From positions 5,345-69,344 of the forward strand of contig NZ_MDKB01000001.1 of the NCBI RefSeq assembly GCF_001715295.1: 64,000 nucleotides of DNA, given 5' to 3'. Below the pieces are notes generated by a model that worked only from the letters and a program-made list of their open reading frames with translations, was not told the DNA's origin and did no database searches. This DNA is from Streptomyces griseus (GTDB taxonomy: Bacteria; Actinomycetota; Actinomycetes; Streptomycetales; Streptomycetaceae). Shown here one piece after another: positions 32,423 through 40,536 of this stretch. Within the stretch, counting starts at the first letter, position 1; every line of letters starts with the position of its first letter. Made by a program: the position numbers and the translations under genes.

Positions 32423-32695
32423 GCCCGGCTGCGGGGGCGCCGGCACGGGGGGTAGTGGGGGCTGCCAGTTCCCGCTGGGATGGCACCGGGGGGCGTGCAC
32501 GGGGGCCTGGCTGCGGGGGCGCCGGCACGGACGGGTAGCGAGGGATCCCCAGTTCCCGCTGGGATGGCACCCGGGGGGCGTGCACGGGGGCCTGGTTGCG
32601 GGGGCGCCGGCACGGGAGGGTAGCGGGGGCTGCCGAGTCCCGGCGGGGATGGCACCGGGGCCGCCGATTCCGGCGGAGATACACCGGGGCCGCCG
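32423..32695. repeat. GC-rich tandem repeat, three units plus a partial, each with a hairpin
   Basis: Units of 82, 85 and about 71 nt start at 32423, 32505 and 32590, marked by GCC(C/T)GG(C/T)TGCGGGGGCGCC, followed by a degenerate fragment to about 32695. Each unit contains the dyad TGCCA...TCCC/GGGA...TGGCA (32463-32485, 32549-32567, 32631-32654). It occupies most of the 481-nt gap between the convergent recX and DUF6197-like genes. No gene is supported on either strand. Confidence 0.8.
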
Positions 32696-32797
32696 CACCC
32701 AGCCGCCTGCAGGAGGGGCTGCGTCCGGGGACGTGGGCGCTTCGGCGCCCCACGGTTGCGTGGCGCTGGTTGCGCGGCCCCGGTTGGTGGTGCGGGG

Positions 32798-33520
32798 TCA
32801 ATGCCCGGCCAGGGACGCCCGTCGGATCGTGGCGTCGATCAGGGACAGGGCGTCCGCCGCGGTGCGTCCGGGCTGCCTGTTCCAGGGGCCGATGAGATCC
32901 GTCCAGCCCTGCGCACGCAGTTCGGTGATCAGCCACGCGCCGGCCCGGTCCACGGTCTCGAGGGAGCCGTACCCCAGCCTGTGCGCGGTCAGCATCGCCC
33001 CGCAGAGACAGCGCGCACCACGGACGTTGCGCAGGCGGTAGGGAGTGTTCTGCCACCCCCACTCGGTCAGGATCTGCCGCGCGTAGCCGAGATGGGTGGA
33101 GGGAAGCACATCGGGCTGACCGATCCGCCGCCATGCGTGGAGGTGTTCGGGCAGCATGGCACCCAGGCGCCCGGGGAGCGGCCGTTCGCGGGGTGGCCGG
33201 GCGGGCAGTGCCCGTAGCGATTCGTCGATGAGCCGGTCGACGGGCACCGACAGCAGGCCCCGCCAGTCGCCCGGGTCCCGCGGATCCGACGCCGCCTCCT
33301 CGTCGGGAGCGGGTACGACGGGTGCGGGCGCCGTCGGCACCGGCGCCCGCACTGGAACGGGCACCGGTGCGGGTGCCGGGGGCGTGGCCTCGGGAGCGGT
33401 ACGGTCCCAGCCCGTGACGATCTGCTGCCACACCTGCGAGTCGTGGAGCCGGGAGGCCTGGACGTCGACCTGGTCGGGGGTGGGGCGAACGGTTTCCATC
33501 GGCGCGACATCTCCGTACAT
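32798..33520 (-). CDS. Conserved Streptomyces hypothetical protein (DUF6197-like)
   Basis: The 240-aa soluble protein has a Pro/Val/Ala-rich disordered stretch (about 45-75) and a conserved C-terminal domain (about 130-235) with the motif CLCGAMLTAHRLGYGS. This resembles DUF6197, a family without known function; the assignment is from memory. ATG at 33520 follows GAGGACCGG at good spacing; a second in-frame ATG seven codons later is possible. It is transcribed away from the rhodanese gene's 3' end on the same strand and is convergent with recX across the repeat array. Confidence 0.62.
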   Translation of the reverse strand: MYGDVAPMETVRPTPDQVDVQASRLHDSQVWQQIVTGWDRTAPEATPPAPAPVPVPVRAPVPTAPAPVVPAPDEEAASDPRDPGDWRGLLSVPVDRLIDESLRALPARPPRERPLPGRLGAMLPEHLHAWRRIGQPDVLPSTHLGYARQILTEWGWQNTPYRLRNVRGARCLCGAMLTAHRLGYGSLETVDRAGAWLITELRAQGWTDLIGPWNRQPGRTAADALSLIDATIRRASLAGH

Positions 33521-33602
33521 TCCGGTCCTCAGTGATGAGGCGAATGTCCGTCGCGCGAGGCGATAGCTCCACCGGGGAGCGGCGTTCGGGTGTGTCAGGC
33601 CC

Positions 33603-34193
33603 TTATTCGGTGCTGCCGGTCACCCGCAGGTCGACCGGCAGGCCGGCCGCGCGCCAGGCCTGGAAACCGCCGATCAGGTCCGTGGCCCGGCGAAGGCCGA
33701 GCTGCCGCAGGGACGCGACGGCGAGAGACGAGGCGTACCCCTCGTTGCAGATCAGTACGACCGGCAGGTCGTGACTGACCGCCTCCGGGGCGCGGTGGCT
33801 GCCCAGTGGATCGAGGCGCCATTCCAGCTCGTTCCGTTCCACGACCAGGGCACCCGGGATCAGGCCGTCCCTCTCCCGCAGAGCGGCGTACCGGATGTCG
33901 ACCAGCAGGGCGCCCTCGGCCGCCGCGGCGGCGGTCTCCCGGGGGCCGATCCGCTCGTATTCCGCCCGGACCTGTTCCAGTAGCTCGTCGATGCCCACTC
34001 GCTCCACGCTCGTCTGCTTGCTGTCCACCCGGTCCACGCCCTCGATGTCCTCCACGCCGGTCTCTGCCACCCCGGTGCGCACCGTGCCGGTGTCTGCCAC
34101 GCCGGTGCGCACCGTGCCGATGCCGACGTCGTCCGTGGCCGTTCCGGCGGTGTGCACCGGCCGCACCGTACGGTTCCCGTCCGCACCGCTCAC
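33603..34193 (-). CDS. Rhodanese-like sulfurtransferase
   Basis: The 196-aa protein carries one rhodanese domain (about 70-190) with the active-site loop CNEGYASS, whose Cys would carry the persulfide, and the family end GGFQAWRAAGLPV. About 65 Thr/Val/Gly-rich residues precede it. The GTG start overlaps the stop of the cysteine dioxygenase gene by 4 nt, so the two are coupled. Together they suggest cysteine catabolism and handling of sulfane sulfur or sulfite (inference). The loop differs from the thiosulfate-type CRXGX(R/T), so the donor is uncertain. Confidence 0.85.
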   Translation of the reverse strand: MSGADGNRTVRPVHTAGTATDDVGIGTVRTGVADTGTVRTGVAETGVEDIEGVDRVDSKQTSVERVGIDELLEQVRAEYERIGPRETAAAAAEGALLVDIRYAALRERDGLIPGALVVERNELEWRLDPLGSHRAPEAVSHDLPVVLICNEGYASSLAVASLRQLGLRRATDLIGGFQAWRAAGLPVDLRVTGSTE

Positions 34194-34825
34194 TGCCAGT
34201 CCTCCGGGCCCTCGGTCTGCTCCAGGCGGAGCACCTCGCCCGTGCGACTGTACCGACGGATCCGTGGCAGGGGCGGGTAGTAGGCGTGCACGGAAACGGC
34301 GTGTTGCCGACCCGACTCGTTCAGCACCTCGTGCACGTGGTGCCGGCCGAACGCCCTGCCCTGCCCGGTGGCGAGCAGCCGGGTCCGGTCGATGCCCTCG
34401 GTGAGTTCGAGCGTCCGCCAGCCCTCGGTGGGGATGCTGGCCGCCAGGGAATGCTCCCGCAGCGTGCCCGAGGCGACGGTGAAGGCGCCGACCGACTCGG
34501 CGTGGTCGTGCCAACCGGTGCCCGTACCGGGCGGCCAGCCGATCAGCCACGCCTCGCTGCCGCCGGGTCCTTCGAGCCGGAGCCAGGTGCGGCCGTCGGG
34601 GTCGAGGGGGAGCGAGGCGACGAGAGCGGTGTCGTCCGCGGTCCTGCGGACGAAGTCGAGCAGCTCCGCGGCGGTCGGGCCGGGGACAGCGGCGGCCGGA
34701 CCGGGGGCGGCAGCCGTCGGACCGGGGGCAGCGGGAACACCGGCAGCAGCGGCGACGCCGGGGAAGCCGGCGGGAGCACCGTCACCGGGCAGGGGTGTGC
34801 GAAGGGAGGGAAGGGGCGCGGACAC
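34190..34825 (-). CDS. Cysteine dioxygenase-family protein
   Basis: The 211-aa cupin-fold non-heme iron enzyme should oxidise L-cysteine (or another thiol) to the sulfinate. The bacterial type I CDO motifs are present: WHDHAESVGAF gives two His ligands and RHHVHEVLN the third (about 110-165), then HAVSVHAYYPPL. GTG at 34825 follows AGGACGG; the frame is open upstream but that part overlaps a leader region. It precedes a coupled rhodanese gene and sits behind a Cys-rich leader peptide gene, which supports a cysteine-linked role. Confidence 0.85.
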   Translation of the reverse strand: MSAPLPSLRTPLPGDGAPAGFPGVAAAAGVPAAPGPTAAAPGPAAAVPGPTAAELLDFVRRTADDTALVASLPLDPDGRTWLRLEGPGGSEAWLIGWPPGTGTGWHDHAESVGAFTVASGTLREHSLAASIPTEGWRTLELTEGIDRTRLLATGQGRAFGRHHVHEVLNESGRQHAVSVHAYYPPLPRIRRYSRTGEVLRLEQTEGPEDWQ

Positions 34826-34833
34826 GGATACCG

Positions 34834-34864
34834 TCCTGGGAGTTCGCTGGAGGGCACGCCAGGA
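34834..34864 (-). promoter_or_regulatory. Possible Shine-Dalgarno-sequestering hairpin before the cysteine dioxygenase gene
   Basis: On the coding strand TCCTGG (34864-34859) can pair with CCAGGA (34839-34834), which contains the AGGA ribosome binding site of the dioxygenase gene; the loop is 19 nt. Six base pairs is short, so this is only a candidate for translational control coupled to the leader peptide. Confidence 0.35.
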
Positions 34865-34898
34865 CGCGGAGAACGGCACGGCGTGCGGGGGAGGCGAG

Positions 34899-34985
34899 TC
34901 AGCAGGACGGACGACACACGCAGCCCGCATAGCGGACGAGGTCCATATGGACCCTCCGCCACAGGCGCACATCGGTGCCGGTCAT
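34899..34985 (-). CDS. Cys-rich regulatory leader peptide
   Basis: ATG at 34985 opens a 28-codon frame ending at TGA 34899-34901. The peptide contains RRVHMDLVRYAG and ends GCVCRPSC, with Cys at 22, 24 and 28. The central (V/H)(M/V)DL(V/L)R pattern resembles the 'putative leader peptide' family found before sulfur-metabolism genes in Streptomyces, and cysteine-responsive leader ORFs are described in mycobacteria. It lies 73 nt before the cysteine dioxygenase start. A -10-like box ends 7 nt before its ATG, so it is probably translated from a leaderless end. Ribosome stalling at Cys codons when cysteine is scarce is the inferred mechanism. Confidence 0.72.
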   Translation of the reverse strand: MTGTDVRLWRRVHMDLVRYAGCVCRPSC

Positions 34986-34992
34986 GGTCCGG

Positions 34993-35021
34993 AGTACACC
35001 ATGCGCGCCTGCGGCGGTCAA
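34993..35021 (-). promoter_or_regulatory. Promoter of the leader peptide-cysteine dioxygenase-rhodanese operon
   Basis: On the minus strand TTGACC (35021-35016) and TGTACT (34998-34993) are separated by exactly 17 nt, and the -10 box ends 7 nt before the leader ATG. The -35 box overlaps the stop codon of the upstream FAD monooxygenase gene. Confidence 0.65.
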
Positions 35022-36652
35022 TTGACGTCCGCGGTCCGGTCGGAACTGCCCGCGCTGTGCGCCTCGTCGTCCTCCGTCGTTCCGGCGGCTCCTCCGCGCG
35101 CCGCGTCCGCCGCCGCCCGGAGCTCAGCCGGCCGGACGCCGCTGAAGGCCGCCACCAGGTGTCCGTCCGGCCGGACCAGCAGCACGGTGTGGGCCGTCGC
35201 TCCCGGGTAGCTTTCTGTCAGCAGCAGTTCGGCCTTCACCGGCAGCCCGTCCACCGCCTCGGCCAGCCTGGGCATGACGCCGGCGGTCAGCCAGTGCCGC
35301 CGGTCCCAGACCCCGGTGCCCGGAGCGACGAGGACCACGAGCATGTGTCCCCGGCCCAGCCGTTCGCGCAGCCGTGCCGTGTTCCCGTCGGGCGCCGTCA
35401 CCCGGACATCGGTGACCGGCGCACCAGGGGGCGTACTCACGGGGGTGTGTGCACCGGCGCGCTGAGGTGAAAGGGGGGAGTACGTGTACGAAGGGGGCGC
35501 ACCCAGCGGGCCGCACCCCAGGTGCCCGTCGGCCAGCAAGGTGTCGTGCCCGCGGGCGCTGCCGGGTACGAGCGTCCGCAGACCCGCGCCGCCGCGCAGT
35601 ATCGGCAGCGACTGGTCGGCGGCCCGCAGCCGGGAGGCGACCGCCGCGCGGCGCTCCGCCTGGTAGCTGTCGAGCAGCAGCTCCGAGGCGCCTTGGTGCC
35701 AGGCCTGGGCCAGTTTCCAGGCCAGGTTCTCCGCGTCCCGCAGTCCTTCGTCCAGGCCCTGGGTGCCGAGCGCGCCCAGCAGGTGGGCCGCGTCCCCGGC
35801 GAGGAAGGCCCGCTTCACCCGCCACCGCCGGGCCAGCCGGTGGTGCAGGGTGTACACGCCGGTGTCCAGCAGTTCGTAGGGCGGGGTGTCACCGCACCAG
35901 CCCGCGAGCGTGTCGCGGACCCGGGTGATCAGGGCGTCGGGGGTGACGAGTTCGCCTCGGGGAGGAAGGAGCCAGTCCAGCCGCCAGACACCGTCGGGCA
36001 GCGGGCGTGCGGTGACCTCCGCGCCGCCCGTGCGCCAGGGCGGTGCCCGGTGCAGCAACGCCTCGCCGGGCCAGGGGAGTTCGACCCGCAGCGCGGCTAC
36101 GGCGTGCCGCTCCACCGCCGTACGGCCGGGGAAGCGGATGTCGAGGAGCTTGCGCACGGTGGACCGGGCACCGTCGCAGCCCACCACGTAACTCCCGCGC
36201 CACCAGGTCGAGCCGGGCCCCCTGGTGTGCACCGTGACCCCGTCGGCGTCCTGCTCCAGGGTGTCGATCCGGCTGAACGGCACCATCCGTACGAGGGAGT
36301 GCCGGGCGACCGCCTGCCGCAGGCCCCCGGTGAGGGCGTGCTGGGCCAGGTGGACGGGGGCGGGCAGCGGAACGGCGCCCTCCTCCTCGCCCAGCGGAAC
36401 GGCCCGCACCAGTTGCTTGCGCCGTACGGACCGCCAGCCGGTCCAGCGCAGTCCCGCCTCGTGGAGGTCGGCGCATCCCAGCCGTCCCACGAGGTCGGCG
36501 GTGTCCTCACGCAGGACCACGGTGCGGGCGGGGCGGGGCTCGTCCTTCCCCGGGCCTTCGTCGAGCACGACCGAGGGAACGCCCTGGGCGGCCAGCCCCA
36601 GCGCGAGCGCCAGACCGACCGGCCCGGCACCCACGACGATCACCGGGTCCAC
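35018..36652 (-). CDS. FAD-dependent aromatic-hydroxylase-type monooxygenase
   Basis: The 544-aa protein belongs to the PHBH/PheA-TfdB flavoprotein family. The Rossmann motif VIVVGAGPVGLALALG starts at residue 4, the DG motif is in VVGCDGARSTVRKLL (about 170-185), and the second FAD motif FLAGDAAHLLGALGTQGLDEG is at about 275-295. A thioredoxin-like C-terminal domain follows (about 400-530). GTG at 36652 is preceded by AAGGGA; upstream in-frame residues are not conserved-looking. Substrate unknown. No antibiotic pathway genes adjoin, so it is probably a catabolic or self-protection enzyme (inference). Confidence 0.8.
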   Translation of the reverse strand: MDPVIVVGAGPVGLALALGLAAQGVPSVVLDEGPGKDEPRPARTVVLREDTADLVGRLGCADLHEAGLRWTGWRSVRRKQLVRAVPLGEEEGAVPLPAPVHLAQHALTGGLRQAVARHSLVRMVPFSRIDTLEQDADGVTVHTRGPGSTWWRGSYVVGCDGARSTVRKLLDIRFPGRTAVERHAVAALRVELPWPGEALLHRAPPWRTGGAEVTARPLPDGVWRLDWLLPPRGELVTPDALITRVRDTLAGWCGDTPPYELLDTGVYTLHHRLARRWRVKRAFLAGDAAHLLGALGTQGLDEGLRDAENLAWKLAQAWHQGASELLLDSYQAERRAAVASRLRAADQSLPILRGGAGLRTLVPGSARGHDTLLADGHLGCGPLGAPPSYTYSPLSPQRAGAHTPVSTPPGAPVTDVRVTAPDGNTARLRERLGRGHMLVVLVAPGTGVWDRRHWLTAGVMPRLAEAVDGLPVKAELLLTESYPGATAHTVLLVRPDGHLVAAFSGVRPAELRAAADAARGGAAGTTEDDEAHSAGSSDRTADVN

Positions 36653-36785
36653 GGTGTGTTCCCTTCGGCGCTGACGGTCGACGGGGAAGGGTGGGAGGGG
36701 ATTGCGGCGGTGGACGTTCGGGGCGCGATCACAGAACGTATGCAACCTATTGCCGGTGCTTGCGTCAAGTGACAGTCAACCGTGG

Positions 36786-36818
36786 CGGGGGGCGCGGCAG
36801 ATGCGCCGGCGCCCCCCG
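36786..36818 (-). terminator. Hairpin downstream of gluD
   Basis: A 10-bp stem (36786-36795 with 36809-36818) with a 13-nt loop lies 22 nt past the gluD stop on the coding strand. There is no T tract. Confidence 0.6.
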
Positions 36819-36839
36819 TGAGTTCCGTGCCGTGGTCAG

Positions 36840-37754
36840 TCAGACCTTGTGCCCGTCCTCGGCGACGAGCTTCGGGGTGTCGATGGTCTCGACACCGCCG
36901 TCGGGTCCGCCGCCTACCACCGCGCCCGTGCTCTTCTTCCCGCGCCGCAGCCTGCCTTCGAGCCAGCCGGCGAACGTGGTGATGGTGAAGTTCACCGCGA
37001 TGAAGATCACCGCGATGACGGTGAAGCACGCGATGGTGTTGGCGCCGTAGTTCGCGCTCATCGGGCGGACCGACGCGAGCAGCTCGGGGAAGGTGAGGAC
37101 CGCGCCGCCGAGGGCGGTGTCCTTCACGATGACCACGATCTGGCTGACGATCGCCGGCAGCATGGCCGTCACCGACTGCGGCAGCAGCACGTACCGCATG
37201 GTCTGGCCCTTGCGCATACCGATCGCCTTGGCGGCGTCGGTCTGGCCCCGGGGGAGCGACAGGATCCCGGCGCGGACGATCTCGGCGAGGACCGAGGCGT
37301 TGTACAGCACCAGACCCGTGACGACGGCGTACATCGGACGCACGTCGCTGGCGATGTCGGTGAACTCCGAGTACGCGGCGTTCGCCGTGATCATGAGGAT
37401 CAGGACCGGGATGGCGCGGAAGAACTCCACGACGACGCCGGACGGCATCCGGACCCACCGGTGGTCGGAGAGCCGGCCGATGCCGAACAGCGCGCCGAGC
37501 GGCAGGGCGATCAGGAGGGCGAAGAACGCGGCCTTGAGCGTGTTCTGCAGTCCGGGCCAGAGGTAGGTCTCCCACGGCTGGACGCTCGTGAAGAACGGCT
37601 CCCACTTCACCCAGTCGAGCTGGTGCTTCTCGTCGAGGCTGGTGTAGACCCACCATCCCAGGGCGGCGATAGCCGCCACGAAGACCACCGTGTACAGGAT
37701 GTTGCGCTGCTTGGCGCGGGGTCCCTGCGCGTCGAAGAGGACGGACGTCGTCAT
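36840..37754 (-). CDS. gluD: Glutamate ABC transporter permease GluD
   Basis: The 304-aa polar amino acid permease (HisM type) carries the EAA loop near ILSLPRGQTDAAKAIGMRKG (about 200) that docks on the ATPase. About five to six membrane segments run from 20 to 275, with a soluble C-terminal tail to 304. It partners GluC. The ATG at 37754 overlaps the gluC stop (ATGA). Last gene of the gluABCD operon. Confidence 0.9.
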   Translation of the reverse strand: MTTSVLFDAQGPRAKQRNILYTVVFVAAIAALGWWVYTSLDEKHQLDWVKWEPFFTSVQPWETYLWPGLQNTLKAAFFALLIALPLGALFGIGRLSDHRWVRMPSGVVVEFFRAIPVLILMITANAAYSEFTDIASDVRPMYAVVTGLVLYNASVLAEIVRAGILSLPRGQTDAAKAIGMRKGQTMRYVLLPQSVTAMLPAIVSQIVVIVKDTALGGAVLTFPELLASVRPMSANYGANTIACFTVIAVIFIAVNFTITTFAGWLEGRLRRGKKSTGAVVGGGPDGGVETIDTPKLVAEDGHKV

Positions 37755-38419
37755 CGCTTCACCGCCACCTTCTTGCTCACCCAGCCGAGGAGGAGCCCGG
37801 TCGGAAGGGTGAGGCAGATGAATCCGAACGCGAAGATGGCGGAGATGAGGATGAGTTGTGCCTCTGCTTCGATCATGTCCTTCATCAGGTAGGCCGCTTC
37901 GACCACGCCGATCGCCGCGGCGACGGTGGTGTTCTTGGTCAGCGCGATGAGCACGTTGGCCAGGGGGTTCACGACCGAGCGGAAGGCCTGGGGGAGGATG
38001 ATCAGCCGGAGGACCTGGGTGAAGCTCAGTCCGAGTGCCCGTGCCGCCTCTGCCTGGCCCGTGGGCACCGTGTTGATGCCCGAGCGCAGGGCCTCGCAGA
38101 CGAAGGCGGCGGTGTACAGCGACAGGGCGAGAACCGCGAGGCGGAAGTTGATGACCTCGAAGTCGTCCCCGCCTCCCAGGGTGACCTGCAAGGTCTGGAA
38201 GAGGCCCAGTGACGCGAAGACGATGATGACCGTCAGCGGGATATTTCTGACAATATTCACATAGGCGGTACCGAAACCGCGCATCAGGGGGACCGGGCCG
38301 ACCCGCATACCGGCCAGCAGTGTTCCCCATATAAGGGATCCGAGGGCGGAGTAGACGGTGAGTTTCACCGTTACCCAGAAGGCCCCCAGTAGGTCGTAAC
38401 CTTCAAGAAAGTCGAACAC
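37751..38419 (-). CDS. gluC: Glutamate ABC transporter permease GluC
   Basis: The roughly 222-aa permease has five hydrophobic segments and the EAA loop INTVPTGQAEAARALGLSF (about 130). GTG at 38419 (MFDFLEGYDLLGAFWVT) aligns with the length of corynebacterial GluC; GTG at 38437 would add six residues but has no ribosome binding site. It forms the membrane pore with GluD and is translationally coupled to it. The gap to gluB is about 100 nt. Confidence 0.88.
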   Translation of the reverse strand: MFDFLEGYDLLGAFWVTVKLTVYSALGSLIWGTLLAGMRVGPVPLMRGFGTAYVNIVRNIPLTVIIVFASLGLFQTLQVTLGGGDDFEVINFRLAVLALSLYTAAFVCEALRSGINTVPTGQAEAARALGLSFTQVLRLIILPQAFRSVVNPLANVLIALTKNTTVAAAIGVVEAAYLMKDMIEAEAQLILISAIFAFGFICLTLPTGLLLGWVSKKVAVKR

Positions 38420-38517
38420 GATCTCCCGTGCTTCCACGTGTGGGGAGGGCTCGGTGCGCCGCCTCGGCGGCGGCGCACCTCATCAGCCCGGCTTCGGACC
38501 GCCCGGTGACAGGAGCC

Positions 38518-39354
38518 CTACTTGACGATGTTGCCGATCTTCGGCGCGGGCTCGTTCTTGTAGTTGGCGGGGCCGAAGTTGGCCTCGACCGCCTTGTCCC
38601 AGGAACCGTCCGAGACCATCTTGGTCAGCGCGGCGTCGATCTTCTTCTTGAGGTCGGCGTCGCCCTTCTTCAGGCCGATGCCGTAGTTCTCGTTGGTCAT
38701 CTTGAAGCCGGCCAGCTTGAACTTGCCCTTGTGGGCGTCCTGCGCCGCGTACCCGGCGAGGATGGAGTCGTCGGTGGTCAGAGCGTCGACGGCCTCGTTC
38801 TCCAGACCGGTGAGGCACTCGGAGTAACCGCCGTAGTTCTGCAGCTGAGCCTTGGGGGCCAGCTTCTCCTTGACGTTCTTCGCCGAGGTCGAACCGGTGA
38901 CCGAACACAGCTTCTTGTTGTTGAGGTCCTCGGGCGAGTTGATGCCCTTTTCGTCGGCCCGGACGAGGACGTCCTGGTGCGCGAGGAGGTACGGGCCCGC
39001 GAAGTCGACCTTCTGCAGACGCTCGTCGTTGATGGAATACGTCGCGGCGATGAACTTCACGTCGCCGCGCTCGATGGCGGTCTCGCGGTCGGCGCTCTTC
39101 GTCTCGACGAACTCGATGTTCTTGGCGTCGTAACCGAGTTCCTTGGCGACGTACGTGGCGACGTCGACGTCGAAGCCGGCGAACTTGCCGTCCGGCGTCT
39201 TCAGACCCAGACCGGGCTGGTCGATCTTGATGCCGATCGTGATCTTCTTGCCGCCGCCCGCCGAGTCGTCCTTGTCACCGGAGCCGCAGGCGGTGGCGGT
39301 GAGGGCGAGCGCGAGCACTGCGGCCGAGGCGGCGGTGACCTTACGAAGCTGCAT
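38518..39354 (-). CDS. gluB: Glutamate-binding lipoprotein GluB
   Basis: The 278-aa solute-binding protein starts with a lipoprotein signal (about 1-23; lipobox TATAC with Cys23) and anchors to the outer face of the membrane. The type II periplasmic-binding fold follows, with FAGFDVDVATYVAKELGY and the ERxxxVDFAGPY region typical of glutamate/aspartate binders. It lies 65 nt after gluA in the operon; a small TCCGGA dyad sits in that gap. Confidence 0.92.
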   Translation of the reverse strand: MQLRKVTAASAAVLALALTATACGSGDKDDSAGGGKKITIGIKIDQPGLGLKTPDGKFAGFDVDVATYVAKELGYDAKNIEFVETKSADRETAIERGDVKFIAATYSINDERLQKVDFAGPYLLAHQDVLVRADEKGINSPEDLNNKKLCSVTGSTSAKNVKEKLAPKAQLQNYGGYSECLTGLENEAVDALTTDDSILAGYAAQDAHKGKFKLAGFKMTNENYGIGLKKGDADLKKKIDAALTKMVSDGSWDKAVEANFGPANYKNEPAPKIGNIVK

Positions 39355-39419
39355 GGTGGAATTCCCTGGGGTTGACGCGATGTGAGTGATCAGCTGGTCC
39401 GGAGAACAGTCGTCCGGAA

Positions 39420-40205
39420 TCAGTGGTGCAGGATCTTCGACAGGAAGTCCTTGGCCCGGTCGCTGCGCGGGTTGCTGAAGAACTGGTCCGGCGTGGCCTC
39501 TTCGACGATCTTCCCGTCCGCCATGAAGACGACGCGGTTCGCCGCCGACCTGGCGAAGCCCATCTCGTGCGTGACGACGACCATGGTCATCCCGTCCCGG
39601 GCGAGCTGCTGCATGACCTCCAGCACCTCATTGATCATCTCCGGGTCGAGCGCGGACGTCGGCTCGTCGAACAGCATGACCTTGGGGTCCATCGCCAACG
39701 CGCGAGCGATGGCGACACGCTGCTGCTGACCGCCGGAGAGCTGGGAGGGGTACTTGTCGGCCTGCGTGGCCACCCCCACCCGGTCGAGCAGCGAACGCGC
39801 CTTCTCCTCCGCGGCCGCCTTGTCCGCCTTGCGGACCTTGAGCTGCCCCAGCATCACGTTCTCCAGCACCGTCTTGTGTGCGAAGAGATTGAACGACTGG
39901 AAGACCATGCCGACGTCGGCGCGCAGCCTCGCCAGCTCCTTGCCCTCCTGGGGCAGGGGCTTGCCGTCGATCGTGATCGCGCCCGAGTCGATCGTCTCCA
40001 AGCGGTTGATCGTGCGGCACAGCGTGGACTTCCCGGACCCGGAGGGCCCGATGACGACGACAACCTCGCCACGGGCGATGGTCAGGTCGATGTCCTGGAG
40101 CACATGCAGCGCGCCGAAGTGCTTGTTGACGTCGCTCAGTACGACAAGGTCGTCCCCCGTGGTCGCGGCGTCCTGGGCGGCCTTGGTCACTGAAACTCCG
40201 CTCAT
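39420..40205 (-). CDS. gluA: Glutamate ABC transporter ATPase GluA
   Basis: The 261-aa ATPase powers glutamate uptake. Walker [10 protein letters not shown] is at 53-61; the signature LSGGQQQR, Walker B VMLFDEP and the switch His in VVTHE are complete. ATG at 40205 is used; GTG four codons later has a better-placed GGAG and may be the true start. First gene of gluABCD, divergent from gluR-gluK, the two-component system that controls this operon in S. coelicolor. Confidence 0.93.
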   Translation of the reverse strand: MSGVSVTKAAQDAATTGDDLVVLSDVNKHFGALHVLQDIDLTIARGEVVVVIGPSGSGKSTLCRTINRLETIDSGAITIDGKPLPQEGKELARLRADVGMVFQSFNLFAHKTVLENVMLGQLKVRKADKAAAEEKARSLLDRVGVATQADKYPSQLSGGQQQRVAIARALAMDPKVMLFDEPTSALDPEMINEVLEVMQQLARDGMTMVVVTHEMGFARSAANRVVFMADGKIVEEATPDQFFSNPRSDRAKDFLSKILHH

Positions 40206-40536
40206 CGGCTTTTTGCTCCGTCCTCCTCGGTTAGGGGGAGACCATAGTGAGGCGGTGCGACCAGCGTCATCACATCTGAGCGGAACTTGAGCATCACGAT
40301 CGGGCCGCAGCCGGACACGCCGCGTGTGCGGGGCGCCACGCCCCGCAGGGTGGCGTACCGGGTCCATAACGGAAACACGTAGGTAACGGGGAGGGGCTTG
40401 ACTGACGTGCCGGTCATCGGAGTGGATGCCCTGTACAGGACCGCGCGGATCGCCGCCGGACGTGAAGATCCGCCGCGTGCGGCGCCCAGGTGGCGTCACG
40501 TACCGTGCCGGCGGACATGAGGCGGAGAGGGGGGCC
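40206..40536. promoter_or_regulatory. Divergent gluA-gluR intergenic region
   Basis: This 331-nt non-coding region should hold the promoters of both operons and the GluR binding site. On the minus strand TATGGT lies about 40 nt before gluA; on the plus strand TTGACT occurs near 40400. Neither forms a clear two-box promoter, and I see no unmistakable GluR repeat. Confidence 0.45.

Noticed and set aside
32424-32655. Repetitive Pro/Arg peptides encoded by the tandem repeat on the minus strand
   Set aside because: The frame merges units of different length (82 and 85 nt), has no start signal, and the dyads explain the conservation better than coding.
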